IMG/VR virus record: IMGVR_UViG_3300025449_000048
Span: 1 to 25,621 of that record
DNA: 25,621 nucleotides
Origin: a virus
Direction: 5' to 3' (one strand)
Positions 13,570-19,596 of this stretch are shown here, one piece after another (within the stretch, counting starts at the first letter, position 1; each line of letters starts with the position of its first letter). The notes under the pieces were generated by a model. That model was not told where the DNA came from and ran no database searches. It was given only the letters and a program-made list of their open reading frames with translations. The translations under genes and the position numbers were made by a program.

Positions 13570-13841
13570 CAGTCAACTTCCACTTCATCCAGCAATTTAC
13601 GAGCCAGTTTTGACCACCAATTGCGTTGATTCTCAATCTTTTCATAACTGAGTTCCCATGGCTCATTTGCTATCATGGCAACAAAGACCTTATATTTCTG
13701 CAACCGATCAATCTCAGTTTCCTTGTTAGAGATCGTCTGCTTCATCTCCATGATACCACCTGGACCACGCTGTAACTTTCGCAAATGATTCTTATATGCA
13801 TCTAGAGTTTCTTGGTCGATTATATTCTTATCATTAATCAT
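13569..13841 (-). CDS. Coiled-coil protein, paralogue of the 9562-9846 gene
   Basis: 90 residues from the ATG at 13841 (MINDKNIIDQE...), chosen for AGGAG 7 nt upstream. Residues about 28-55 read GPGGIMEMKQTISNKETEID then RLQKYK, nearly identical to the other copy. The following EPWELSYEKIENQRNWWSKLARKLL matches it more loosely. The same frame stays open upstream through a HAD-phosphatase start, so a longer fusion from 13964 is also possible. Confidence 0.72.
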   Translation of the reverse strand: MINDKNIIDQETLDAYKNHLRKLQRGPGGIMEMKQTISNKETEIDRLQKYKVFVAMIANEPWELSYEKIENQRNWWSKLARKLLDEVEVD

Positions 13842-13964
13842 TAAAAGTCTCCTGGAGCTACCTGCATTGTACGAATCCCAGTTCTTCCTATCTCCCATTA
13901 GATGGTGCTGACGATGTGTGTTATCAGCAATCGTTCCATCAATATCAAACACTACAATATCCAT
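13842..13964 (-). pseudogene. HAD-phosphatase N-terminal fragment, fused in frame
   Basis: 41 residues beginning MDIVVFDIDGTIADNTHRQ, with the HAD motif I DxDGT (Asp7, Asp9) and GDRKNWDSYN. This is the start of a nucleotide-phosphatase/PseT-like HAD domain. After SYNAGSSRRLL the frame runs into the coiled-coil gene, whose Shine-Dalgarno is encoded by the Arg-Arg codons. HAD motifs II-IV are missing, so no active enzyme can be made. It has its own promoter and AAGGA, so a 131-residue fusion may be expressed. A recombination junction lies near 13845-13870. Confidence 0.7.
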
Positions 13965-13996
13965 TTATATAATCCTTATCAATCATCACATTACTG

Positions 13997-14025
13997 ATTA
14001 TACTACTGTTTAGCAGATAAGACAA
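13997..14025 (-). promoter_or_regulatory. Promoter for the HAD fragment / coiled-coil operon
   Basis: TTGTCT (14025-14020), 17-nt spacer, TATAAT (14002-13997). It would serve the run from 13964 down to the SGNH-like gene. Confidence 0.65.
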
Positions 14026-14054
14026 CACTTATCTGAACCTAGAGAGAATTATTT

Positions 14055-14112
14055 TTGTCCGGAGAAAAAAATTAAATTCACGTTGTCCGAGAAAAAAGGG
14101 GGGGAGGGGGGA
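14055..14112. repeat. Tandem-like repeat and purine tract in a gene-free stretch
   Basis: TTGTCCGGAGAAAAAA (14055-14070) recurs as TTGTCCGAGAAAAAA (14083-14097). The second copy runs into a 24-nt all-purine tract (14089-14112) with G7 and G6 blocks. The gene-free interval 13965-14272 otherwise holds the promoter above and a GC-rich segment with a TCGGCA/TGCCGA hairpin near 14220. No convincing gene is seen in it. Confidence 0.65.
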
Positions 14113-14272
14113 TAGGGCTTCGGCTACCAATGAGTTTTAAGACGTGCTGATGTGTGCCGAATGGAGCAAGGCGTTCGGGTCCCCCTAGCTTCCGCAGTGG
14201 AACCTCTACAGGCGGACCCCTCGGCAGAACAATGCCGACCATGGCAAAGTTCAGCCGAGTAAATGCAAAGTA

Positions 14273-14563
14273 TTATTCCCCGAAGAAGGAGAGTCGCTCC
14301 TCCTCCGAGAGATTATCGTATGCGACAGCGAATAGATCTCCGTCCTGATGCAAAGTGTACGTCTTACCGTCCGCTTTATACTCTGCACTCGACAGGATAT
14401 TCTGCCACGCATCCCAGTAATACTCGTTCTCTGGACCATCTGCTATCGTAGCGATGTCGTCTTCATCGATGTTATTCCACAGCGAAAGATCGTAGTTCTC
14501 TGTGAATACTTTCGGTACGTAGATGCCATGTGCGTCGGAAACGAGGATGCTGATGTTGTTCAT
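14273..14563 (-). CDS. Small acidic phage protein, 96 aa
   Basis: From the ATG at 14563 (MNNISILVSDAHGIYVPKVF), preceded by AAGGA and overlapping the stop of the upstream TM gene (ATGA). The pattern 'ILVSDxHGIYxP' followed by a run of Asp/Glu (NIDEDDIATIADGPENEYYW) is familiar from small phage proteins of unknown role. No membrane segment. Confidence 0.75.
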   Translation of the reverse strand: MNNISILVSDAHGIYVPKVFTENYDLSLWNNIDEDDIATIADGPENEYYWDAWQNILSSAEYKADGKTYTLHQDGDLFAVAYDNLSEEERLSFFGE

Positions 14564-14682
14564 TGGTTTTGGTCCTTGGTCATGAAGAAACACTCGTAGA
14601 TTGCAGTTACTACTCCTGCTCCCAAGAGTAGACTGATCACTGGTAGGTAGGCCATAGTAACAGTCTCGATGTCGTGTAGCAT
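14560..14682 (-). CDS. 40-aa single-pass membrane protein
   Basis: MLHDIETVTMAYLPVISLLL then GAGVVTAIYECFF and a polar tail (MTKDQNQ). One hydrophobic helix (about residues 10-34). GAGGAG lies 7 nt before the ATG. The stop overlaps the next start. No family recognised, but the binding site and tight packing support it as a gene. Confidence 0.7.
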   Translation of the reverse strand: MLHDIETVTMAYLPVISLLLGAGVVTAIYECFFMTKDQNQ

Positions 14683-14692
14683 AAGTTGCTCC

Positions 14693-14854
14693 TCAGAGAA
14701 GATCAGTGTTCCAACGGTCGTCTATGTCGAGTATAAAGAACTGACACGAGCTAGGTGTCGCACCATGCGTTCGGTTGTGATAGATGACCGAGGCGAAGTT
14801 GCAGCCTGGGATGTGAGGCTGGAAGCCATCATAGACAATGCGGTAACGATTCAT
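14693..14854 (-). CDS. 53-aa hypothetical protein, first gene after a promoter
   Basis: MNRYRIVYDGFQPHIPGCNF..., ending FFILDIDDRWNTDLL. A strong AAGGAG sits 6 nt before the ATG, and the start is about 26 nt from the -10 box. It is followed after 10 nt by the 40-aa membrane protein. Function unknown. Confidence 0.72.
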   Translation of the reverse strand: MNRYRIVYDGFQPHIPGCNFASVIYHNRTHGATPSSCQFFILDIDDRWNTDLL

Positions 14855-14879
14855 GTGATTCTCCTTAATCGATAATACC

Positions 14880-14907
14880 AGTATACGCTCTTTTCAGAAG
14901 AAGTCAA
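14880..14907 (-). promoter_or_regulatory. Promoter for the 53-aa / 40-aa / 96-aa gene run
   Basis: GTTGTTGACT with TTGACT at 14907-14902, 16-nt spacer beginning TCTTCTGA, TATACT (14885-14880). The spacer start matches the promoters at 22348, 22730 and 23782. Confidence 0.75.
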
Positions 14908-14914
14908 CAACTGA

Positions 14915-15403
14915 TTACACGAGTGCGTTCAGCTGTGCCTTGCTCAGGAATTTCGGCACGGCGAACGAGTCCAACTCGGCTTCATACGCTGCCAACTCTT
15001 CCCGCTGAACTTTGGGGTCTAACTTTGCGCCACGAGCACCATCGAACGAACGCTTATTCTTCGCAGCGACCTCTTTCATCCGCTTCAAATTCGCTTCCTT
15101 GATGGCTTTCACAGCGTCTGTCTTTGTCGCTACTGGCTTGGCTTCCTTTGCCTTCTTGGCAGCGAATGCCTTGCCAGCTTTCTTGACGACCGTTGCGATT
15201 TTGACGGTCTTTTGCTTCACGGTCTTTTCGACCGTACCCTTGGCCAGACCCTTGCGGACAGCCCAAAGATAATAGTTCTTGGCGAGCCGAAGATCAACGC
15301 CAGAAGCTGCGGCGATCAACGGGATAACATCAGCCATTGGCTTCTTCGCGTTCGCGTTCATGGTTTCGATCGCGAGCGAGGTCTTCGTAGGTGCTTTAGA
15401 CAT
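14915..15403 (-). CDS. Basic protein with histone H1-like Lys/Ala tail, 162 aa
   Basis: From the ATG at 15403 (MSKAPTKTSLAIETMNANAK), with AAGGA upstream. Residues about 7-55 look like a small helical DNA-binding domain (PMADVIPLIAAASGVDLRLA then KNYYLWAVRKGLA). Residues 60-125 are almost only Lys, Ala, Val, Thr and Glu. The C-terminal 35 residues are mixed. The layout (globular head plus Lys/Ala tail) suggests DNA or RNA coating or host-nucleoid interaction, but no family is named. The GC content here is visibly higher than in the left part of the window. Confidence 0.75.
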   Translation of the reverse strand: MSKAPTKTSLAIETMNANAKKPMADVIPLIAAASGVDLRLAKNYYLWAVRKGLAKGTVEKTVKQKTVKIATVVKKAGKAFAAKKAKEAKPVATKTDAVKAIKEANLKRMKEVAAKNKRSFDGARGAKLDPKVQREELAAYEAELDSFAVPKFLSKAQLNALV

Positions 15404-15429
15404 TTCAGTTCCTTTCCAATTTATAATTA

Positions 15430-15457
15430 AGTATACCGCAAATTCGGGAGAAGTCAA
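15430..15457 (-). promoter_or_regulatory. Promoter for the Lys/Ala-tail gene
   Basis: AAGTGTTGACT with TTGACT at 15457-15452, 16-nt spacer ending GCGG, TATACT (15435-15430). It begins right after the stop of the 48-aa gene. Confidence 0.75.
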
Positions 15458-15460
15458 CAC

Positions 15461-15607
15461 TTATTTGCGGATGAACTTCTTTTTCTTCAGACCGTGTGCA
15501 ACGCCAGTTTCGACCTGCACGACCGATCCGCCAGCAGCTTGGAACGCAGCAATCATCTCGGCGACCGAGGCGGATTGGGCAGCTTTAGTGGCAGAGGATA
15601 AAAGCAT
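15461..15607 (-). CDS. 48-aa Ala-rich protein with basic tail
   Basis: MLLSSATKAAQSASVAEMIA then AFQAAGGSVVQVETGVAHGL and KKKKFIRK. An amphipathic Ala-rich helix, a short strand and a Lys-rich tail. GGAG lies 6 nt before the ATG and a promoter directly upstream. The layout resembles the small nucleic-acid-binding peptides of phage early regions, but the function is unknown. Confidence 0.7.
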   Translation of the reverse strand: MLLSSATKAAQSASVAEMIAAFQAAGGSVVQVETGVAHGLKKKKFIRK

Positions 15608-15634
15608 AGGAGTCTCCGTTTCAATTTATAAGAT

Positions 15635-15663
15635 ATTCTACCGCAAAACGAGGGAAAAGTCAA
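15635..15663 (-). promoter_or_regulatory. Promoter for the 48-aa gene
   Basis: TTGACT (15663-15658), 17-nt spacer ending GCGG, TAGAAT (15640-15635). The leader reads TATAAATTGAAACGGAG, shared with the leaders at 15961 and 18172. Confidence 0.7.
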
Positions 15664-15666
15664 CAA

Positions 15667-15933
15667 CTAAATTTCTTTCAACTTAAATTGCTGACCGCCA
15701 AATTTGTCGCTTTCGCGAACGAAGAGAATTGTGTCGCCGTCAATGACAATCGTGTACAAATCCTCGCCGATATAAATGTCGGAGTCGCTTTCCCCGAAGG
15801 AAACTTCCTCGGCAATCAATGGCTTTTTAGTTTCGCAGTTCCCGAATGCGTACCAGTCTTCATTACGGAACGGGCGAAATTGGGCTTTCGCGAGCAGAAC
15901 GAGGGCTTCAGCGCGGGATAAATCGGTTTCCAT
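15667..15933 (-). CDS. DWYAF-family small protein, copy 1
   Basis: 88 residues from the ATG at 15933, with GGAG 6 nt upstream; that GGAG is inside the first possible ATG codon context at 15945. The core EALVLLAKAQFRPFRNEDWY then AFGNCET, two short linkers and IVIDGDTILFV strands matches the protein at 23130-23345. The two are paralogues. Mixed alpha/beta fold, no catalytic motif seen. Confidence 0.75.
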   Translation of the reverse strand: METDLSRAEALVLLAKAQFRPFRNEDWYAFGNCETKKPLIAEEVSFGESDSDIYIGEDLYTIVIDGDTILFVRESDKFGGQQFKLKEI

Positions 15934-15960
15934 CAAACTCTCCATTTCAACTTATAATTA

Positions 15961-15988
15961 AATATACCGCATTTTCGGGAAAAGTCAA
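15961..15988 (-). promoter_or_regulatory. Promoter for DWYAF copy 1
   Basis: TTGACT (15988-15983), 16-nt spacer ending GCGG, TATATT (15966-15961). It is divergent from the plus-strand promoter at 16033, leaving about 44 nt between the two -35 boxes. Confidence 0.72.
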
Positions 15989-16032
15989 GCGATATCTCAT
16001 CGAAAAAAGATTTAATTTCGCAAAGATTCTTG

Positions 16033-16060
16033 TTGACTTTTGGGGGATATACGGTATATT
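16033..16060 (+). promoter_or_regulatory. Plus-strand promoter 1 of the gene-free locus
   Basis: TTGACT (16033-16038), 16-nt spacer ending ACGG, TATATT (16055-16060). It faces into a stretch without ORFs. Confidence 0.7.
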
Positions 16061-16062
16061 AA

Positions 16063-16150
16063 TAAGTGATTCCCCGATTAGAGCGGGTAGAAGAGATTCT
16101 AAGTGCACCCGAACTTTTGATGGGTAACGGAATCCGCAGCGGAAACCCAA
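16063..16150 (+). ncRNA. Candidate structured RNA between two plus promoters
   Basis: Downstream of the first promoter, two hairpins can form. CGGGT (16084-16088) pairs with ACCCG (16107-16111) around an inner AGAA/TTCT stem. TGGGT (16121-16125) pairs with ACCCA (16145-16149) around TCCG/CGGA (in TCCGCAGCGGA). No start codon with a binding site is present. No known RNA family recognised. Confidence 0.45.
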
Positions 16151-16159
16151 AATGAGGGG

Positions 16160-16188
16160 TTGACTTTTTGATTCGTTGGGGGTATACT
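16160..16188 (+). promoter_or_regulatory. Plus-strand promoter 2 of the gene-free locus
   Basis: TTGACT (16160-16165), 17-nt spacer ending GGGGG, TATACT (16183-16188). Confidence 0.7.
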
Positions 16189-16194
16189 TATATT

Positions 16195-16390
16195 TGGTTG
16201 TCAGAAACTATCCGCGAAGCATCGATGTATAGTTTAATGTGTAGCACAGTATAGAATAGTATAGCACAGTAGTAATAGTGCGATGACGCAAAGTAACACG
16301 ATGTAGAGCACAAGCATCGACACCGATCGACGAGCATCGACACCGCATCTACCTCGTTTTCGTCGATTTATGACGATCAAACAACGCTCA
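16195..16390 (+). ncRNA. Candidate second RNA or repeat-rich non-coding stretch
   Basis: No ORF of useful length on either strand. AAACTAT/ATAGTTT makes a 7-bp hairpin (about 16206-16236) enclosing the palindrome CATCGATG. TAGCACAGTA occurs twice (near 16241 and 16263). AGCATCGACACCG occurs twice (near 16312 and 16334), with further CGTCGAT/CGATC variants. It could be a non-coding RNA or a binding-site array. The plus-strand end is not defined by a U-run. Confidence 0.35.
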
Positions 16391-16394
16391 CATT

Positions 16395-16420
16395 AAAAAA
16401 AGAGGGATTTAAATCCCCCT
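16395..16420 (-). terminator. Terminator at the end of the 18143-16489 gene run
   Basis: Perfect palindrome GGGATTTAAATCCC (16404-16417). On the minus strand it is followed by TC and seven U. It lies 70 nt beyond the stop of the last minus gene, and also marks the right border of the ORF-less locus. Confidence 0.75.
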
Positions 16421-16488
16421 ATAAATCCCCCACATTTTAGTGAATACCACGACGAAACACTCCGTTACTAGGGGAAAACACTATTGTG

Positions 16489-16710
16489 TTATGCTCCAGT
16501 AGTAATGTATTGATCCCATTCTTCTACTGTCATACCAGTCTTAATAAACTCTCTTGCATTGGCAGAGGTATCTTCGAATGCATCTTGTAGTAGTATTTTA
16601 CCTTCTCTCCATAGAATATACCTATTATCGAATTCTTCCTGTGTATACTGAGGTATTTCCATAGTCCTTACTACTCCAGAGATCATTGACTTTTTTGTTA
16701 CTCTCGCCAT
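16489..16710 (-). CDS. Hypothetical protein, 73 aa
   Basis: MARVTKKSMISGVVRTMEIP... with a basic start and an acidic second half (FIKTGMTVEEWDQYITTGA). The start overlaps the stop of the Thr/Pro-rich gene (TAATG). Last gene before the terminator. Confidence 0.7.
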   Translation of the reverse strand: MARVTKKSMISGVVRTMEIPQYTQEEFDNRYILWREGKILLQDAFEDTSANAREFIKTGMTVEEWDQYITTGA

Positions 16711-16829
16711 TATATTTGGTCTCTAGCTTGGTCATGGGAGTTGGTCGGAGTAGTGGTCGGAGGGCTGATAGTAGTGGTCTCAGGGTTGGTATTAGAGTTG
16801 GTCTCGGGATTGGAGATGGTTTCTTCCAT
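16710..16829 (-). CDS. 39-aa Thr/Pro/Asn-rich peptide
   Basis: MEETISNPETNSNTNPETTT followed by ISPPTTTPTNSHDQARDQI. AAAGGAAG lies 6 nt before the ATG, and the stop is coupled to the next start. The underlying DNA is a degenerate repeat of ACCNACTC-like units. It overlaps the end of the upstream gene in another frame. The peptide would be disordered. A real gene is likely from its signals, but its function is unknown. Confidence 0.5.
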   Translation of the reverse strand: MEETISNPETNSNTNPETTTISPPTTTPTNSHDQARDQI

Positions 16830-17049
16830 TTGTTTCTTCCTTTGTATATGCATTAGTTGTATCATACTTAGCATACTCTGTAGTATTATTCCATGGCTTG
16901 CTATGTTCTTCCCAGAACTTCTTCTCTTTCTCTCTCTGATAGTAGTAGTTCTCTACTATAGAGTAATCATTATTCTCTATGATCTTAACTAGGATTTCTA
17001 TCTGTGTTTCCGTCAGTGAATCGATTTTCTCTATTAATTTACTCTTCAT
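16792..17049 (-). CDS. Hypothetical helical protein, 85 aa
   Basis: MKSKLIEKIDSLTETQIEIL... an N-terminal helix, then KFWEEHSKPWNNTTEYAKYD with several Trp and Tyr, and a polar tail. The start lies in the end of the upstream gene (11-nt overlap). Function unknown. Confidence 0.68.
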   Translation of the reverse strand: MKSKLIEKIDSLTETQIEILVKIIENNDYSIVENYYYQREKEKKFWEEHSKPWNNTTEYAKYDTTNAYTKEETNGRNHLQSRDQL

Positions 17050-17227
17050 TTTCTATAACCTCTACCTGCATTGGCAATAATATATACTGCTCTTTATTCT
17101 CTCTATGCTGTAAGAATGCATATGGGCGAAATGTTATCGGGTGTGATGCTTCCCCCCGATGTATAAACTCATCGAGGGGGATAGAACGTAGTTCCTGCTC
17201 CGTCTCTATTACATTCCAGACCTTCAT
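17039..17227 (-). CDS. Hypothetical protein, 62 aa
   Basis: MKVWNVIETEQELRSIPLDE... alpha/beta with a FRPYAFLQHRENKEQY segment. The ATG at 17227 overlaps the upstream stop as ATGA. A start at 17236 adds three residues and is equally open. Confidence 0.68.
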   Translation of the reverse strand: MKVWNVIETEQELRSIPLDEFIHRGEASHPITFRPYAFLQHRENKEQYILLPMQVEVIENEE

Positions 17228-17397
17228 TCGTCCCATGGATCCTTCTTCGGCAGACTCAATACAATGTACAGATCAGCAACCATTAACATAATTACCGTAC
17301 CATAACATGATACCATTGCAGCAATATTATTCGCAAAGAGATAATTGATTACCATACTACTACAAAATATAACAATTGCAGAAAATATCTTACTCAT
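17224..17397 (-). CDS. 57-aa membrane protein
   Basis: MSKIFSAIVIFCSSMVINYL then FANNIAAMVSCYGTVIMLMV and a polar end KKDPWDE. Two hydrophobic helices. The ATG at 17397 is chosen because it overlaps the upstream stop (TAATG). Confidence 0.7.
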   Translation of the reverse strand: MSKIFSAIVIFCSSMVINYLFANNIAAMVSCYGTVIMLMVADLYIVLSLPKKDPWDE

Positions 17398-17608
17398 TAT
17401 TCGGTTCCACAAAGAACATCCTAGAAGAAAATACTGCAAATACTCCCGATACTACTACTGCGAAAAGGAAAAACTCTCCTACCTCTCCACCATACTGATG
17501 TACATAATCCATAGTATACTTCAATGCAACAATAAATCCTGCAATTACCATAACAATGGAGAATACAGTTGCAAATACCTTAAAGAAATTACTCACCCGA
17601 TTCATCAT
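17390..17608 (-). CDS. 72-aa membrane protein
   Basis: Two hydrophobic helices (about residues 9-30 and 45-62) with a short charged loop HQYGGEVGE between, and the acidic end FVEPNNE. GGGAG lies upstream of the ATG pair at 17608/17605, inside the end of the YubB-like gene. Together with the next gene it forms a pair of small inner-membrane proteins of unknown role. Confidence 0.72.
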   Translation of the reverse strand: MMNRVSNFFKVFATVFSIVMVIAGFIVALKYTMDYVHQYGGEVGEFFLFAVVVSGVFAVFSSRMFFVEPNNE

Positions 17609-18143
17609 TTTGATTCTCCCGAAACTCTAACCATGACTCATATTCCGACTCTAACAACTCCAATACCTCTGGATCGTCAATGTCTTCACGCCAGTTCTCC
17701 TCGTCGAAGTCAATCTCATAATAGTCATCTCCGCTAATACTCTGGTATCGGCCAGCAAATGCCATACTCTCCTCGGTATAAGTCGCGTCAATAACAAATC
17801 CAAGTTTTTTCAAATTTTCATATGCCTGAATTGGAGGACTCCATGCTGTCTCGAAGTATCCACTACCTGATAACTTATCCTCGTCAAGGTCAAATGACCC
17901 ATTCGATACATCCCACTTCGTACCCCAGTTCTTCCAATTCCAGTCATACCAGTTATCGGATCCGTAGAGGCGGAGTAAATCCTCGTTCGTTTCCGTCGAT
18001 GGGGCTGTAGTGTTCACTAATGCAGCGGGGATAGGGATAAATGTCTCGAGGAGATTACCTTCCTCAACGCCCTGACGGAATTTCTCCATCATCTCTGGAT
18101 CGGTGTGGGATATTGTTACTGAATTATACGCCCAATTTGGCAT
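17589..18143 (-). CDS. YubB/DUF1281 (Api92-like) family protein
   Basis: 184 residues from the ATG at 18143, with GGAG upstream. It has the family start MPNWAYNSVTI, then LLETFIPIP, a NWGTKWDV motif, FETAWSPPIQAYENL, and YTEESMAFAGRY. These are the landmarks of the ferredoxin-like DUF1281 proteins found on plasmids and phages. Their function is not established. The C-terminal about 45 residues are very acidic. First gene of a seven-gene overlapping run ending at the terminator near 16400. Confidence 0.85.
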   Translation of the reverse strand: MPNWAYNSVTISHTDPEMMEKFRQGVEEGNLLETFIPIPAALVNTTAPSTETNEDLLRLYGSDNWYDWNWKNWGTKWDVSNGSFDLDEDKLSGSGYFETAWSPPIQAYENLKKLGFVIDATYTEESMAFAGRYQSISGDDYYEIDFDEENWREDIDDPEVLELLESEYESWLEFRENQNDESGE

Positions 18144-18171
18144 TTTCGTTCTCCGTTTCAATTTATAATAT

Positions 18172-18200
18172 AGTATAGCCCAGAAAGAAGTAAAAGTCAA
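18172..18200 (-). promoter_or_regulatory. Promoter for the YubB-like operon
   Basis: TTGACT (18200-18195), 17-nt spacer, TATACT (18177-18172), leader with TATAAATTGAAACGGAG. Confidence 0.75.
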
Positions 18201-18207
18201 CAGGAGA

Positions 18208-18684
18208 TTATTCTTCGTCCTCGTCACCAATGAAGACAATCTTCGCGGCGATTACTTCGCCCTCAATATTCTTTGCAACGTAACATTTGTATTCACCATC
18301 TCCGTAGCCTGTCGAAGAAGCAATGCCAAATGGAACTACTGCATATTGATCCTCGCTGAGAGTACCCTTACAAATAGTATCATAGAAATTATTCTCCTCG
18401 GACCACTCTGGATACAGAGCAGCATCGAAGAAACCAGCCTGACCTGAGTCAACCACAACGGAAAAACCAGCTGATTCCCACATCTTACTTGCCGTAGTAT
18501 AATTCTCCTGCACTACCTGCAGTTCAGCTACTCTACTTTGCATTCCCCATGGAGAAGTAACGACACCCTTCCACTTACCCTTCCGTGCATTATTAATAAT
18601 GCCGATGATTCCAGATGTCCAATACAATCCATCATAGCATGGATCTGTTACACGAAATGTTCCCGAAGTAAGCGTAAATTCCAT
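18208..18684 (-). CDS. Conserved 'DPCY...VDSGQAGFFD...SSTGYGDG' protein
   Basis: 158 residues. It starts with FRVTDPCYDG, then WGMQSRVAELQVV, VVVDSGQAGFFDAALY, FYDTICKGTL, VPFGIASSTGYGDGEYKC and IAAKIVFIGDEDEE. This order recurs in phage and bacterial proteins (I think of DUF4241-like proteins). The Asp/Gly-rich motifs look like a ligand or metal site, but no activity is known to me. The ATG overlaps the upstream stop (TAATG), with GAGG before it. Confidence 0.75.
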   Translation of the reverse strand: MEFTLTSGTFRVTDPCYDGLYWTSGIIGIINNARKGKWKGVVTSPWGMQSRVAELQVVQENYTTASKMWESAGFSVVVDSGQAGFFDAALYPEWSEENNFYDTICKGTLSEDQYAVVPFGIASSTGYGDGEYKCYVAKNIEGEVIAAKIVFIGDEDEE

Positions 18685-18956
18685 TACCGTTTCCTCTGTT
18701 TGAGTTTAATGATACGAATCAGTTTTTCTTTCTCTGGGTGTTTGTGAATCCACATCCCCGTCGATAAATCAAATTGCTGCATAAAGAATTTATCCATTTT
18801 CTTATTACCTGTTTTCAGCTTAGGGTCAATCTTCAACGACAAAGCATCAAAGTCAGCATCCGACATAATGGACGTATTCATATACTCGTAGGCATAGGCT
18901 GCAGCCGCCAAATCGATTCGATTTTTGACTTCCACTTCAATCTCACTACCCCACAT
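18684..18956 (-). CDS. Small protein resembling the Ia region of NAD-dependent DNA ligase
   Basis: 90 residues. AAAAYAYEYMNTSIMSDADF followed by DALSLKID resembles the 'YYxxxxPxMSDAEYDxLxxEL' helix of LigA domain Ia, which closes over NAD+. The adenylation domain is absent. The rest (KKMDKFFMQQFDLSTGMWI then HKHPEKEKL) is a second small motif found with it in similar phage proteins. A stand-alone domain cannot ligate. It may modulate a ligase or merely reuse the fold. GAGGG precedes the ATG. Confidence 0.6.
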   Translation of the reverse strand: MWGSEIEVEVKNRIDLAAAAYAYEYMNTSIMSDADFDALSLKIDPKLKTGNKKMDKFFMQQFDLSTGMWIHKHPEKEKLIRIIKLKQRKR

Positions 18957-18985
18957 ATCAATCCCTCTTTTTCAACCGTAAAGAT

Positions 18986-19014
18986 ATTATACCGCTCTTT
19001 TGATATAAAATCAA
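18986..19014 (-). promoter_or_regulatory. Promoter for the LigA-Ia-like gene
   Basis: TTGATT (19014-19009), 17-nt spacer ending GCGG, TATAAT (18991-18986). Divergent from the plus promoter at 19048. Confidence 0.72.
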
Positions 19015-19047
19015 CCATAAATATGCTGTTGGCACATACTATTCTAC

Positions 19048-19076
19048 TTGACTTTTATTATCTTTCATAGTTTAAT
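19048..19076 (+). promoter_or_regulatory. Promoter for the coiled-coil membrane protein
   Basis: TTGACT (19048-19053), 17-nt spacer, TTTAAT (19071-19076). About 34 nt from the opposing -35 box. Confidence 0.7.
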
Positions 19077-19095
19077 ATTAAGTTAGGAGAATGAT

Positions 19096-19596
19096 ATGAT
19101 TCCATTAGATCCAGATAAAGCTGCAAAACTCGGCGAGTCTTACGGTAAAGGCGTAACAGATGCAGTATTCGGCATCGTAGATGTAGTAAGAAATGCTCCT
19201 GCACAAAAAGATGCTAATAACAAAAAGATATTAGCACAGAATAGAATCACTGAAATTAATAATCAAATCGTCCGTAATAATAATACATTACGCGAACAAG
19301 CAATGCGCGAGATCGCGGCTGAACAAGAAGCCCAAATGATTGCTCGTATGAGCCCAGCCCAGCGTCAGGAATTCTATAAAGCAAGAGCAGAGGCTGCAAA
19401 GGAAGCGCATAGATTAAGAGTACAAGCAGAAAGAAAAAGAGAAGAGATGTGGGAACTATTCTGGGCTCTATTCTGTATCTTTATAGTATTACCTACTTTT
19501 GTTTGGATTGGACTTATCATATGGGGTGTTTCCGACTATATCGCATGTCATTCTATGCGAAGCTTCATCCCCCTTATGTCCTCCATCTGTAATTAA
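19096..19596 (+). CDS. Coiled-coil protein with C-terminal membrane anchor
   Basis: 166 residues. Residues 1-35 include a Gly/Val segment, 40-115 a long charged Gln/Arg/Ala coiled coil, and 117-147 a hydrophobic segment (LFWALFCIFIVLPTFVWIGL then IIWGVSDYIA). The tail has two Cys. The coil would be cytoplasmic and anchored to the inner membrane. It is the only plus-strand gene inside a long minus block, has its own promoter and AGGAG, and its stop overlaps the opposing gene. Membrane-linked exclusion or lysis timing is possible but unsupported. Confidence 0.75.
   Translation: MIPLDPDKAAKLGESYGKGVTDAVFGIVDVVRNAPAQKDANNKKILAQNRITEINNQIVRNNNTLREQAMREIAAEQEAQMIARMSPAQRQEFYKARAEAAKEAHRLRVQAERKREEMWELFWALFCIFIVLPTFVWIGLIIWGVSDYIACHSMRSFIPLMSSICN

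Noticed and set aside
14154-14348. Plus-strand Arg/Ser/Pro-rich ORF, and a 57-residue minus ORF from about 14241
   Set aside because: Neither has a ribosome binding site; both arise from the GC-rich gap sequence.
15279-15686. 135-residue plus-strand ORF
   Set aside because: It runs antisense through three promoter-led minus genes and two minus promoters, with no signals of its own.
16311-16350. CRISPR-like repeats (AGCATCGACACCG twice)
   Set aside because: Only two short copies about 22 nt apart with no regular spacers; no cas gene in the window.
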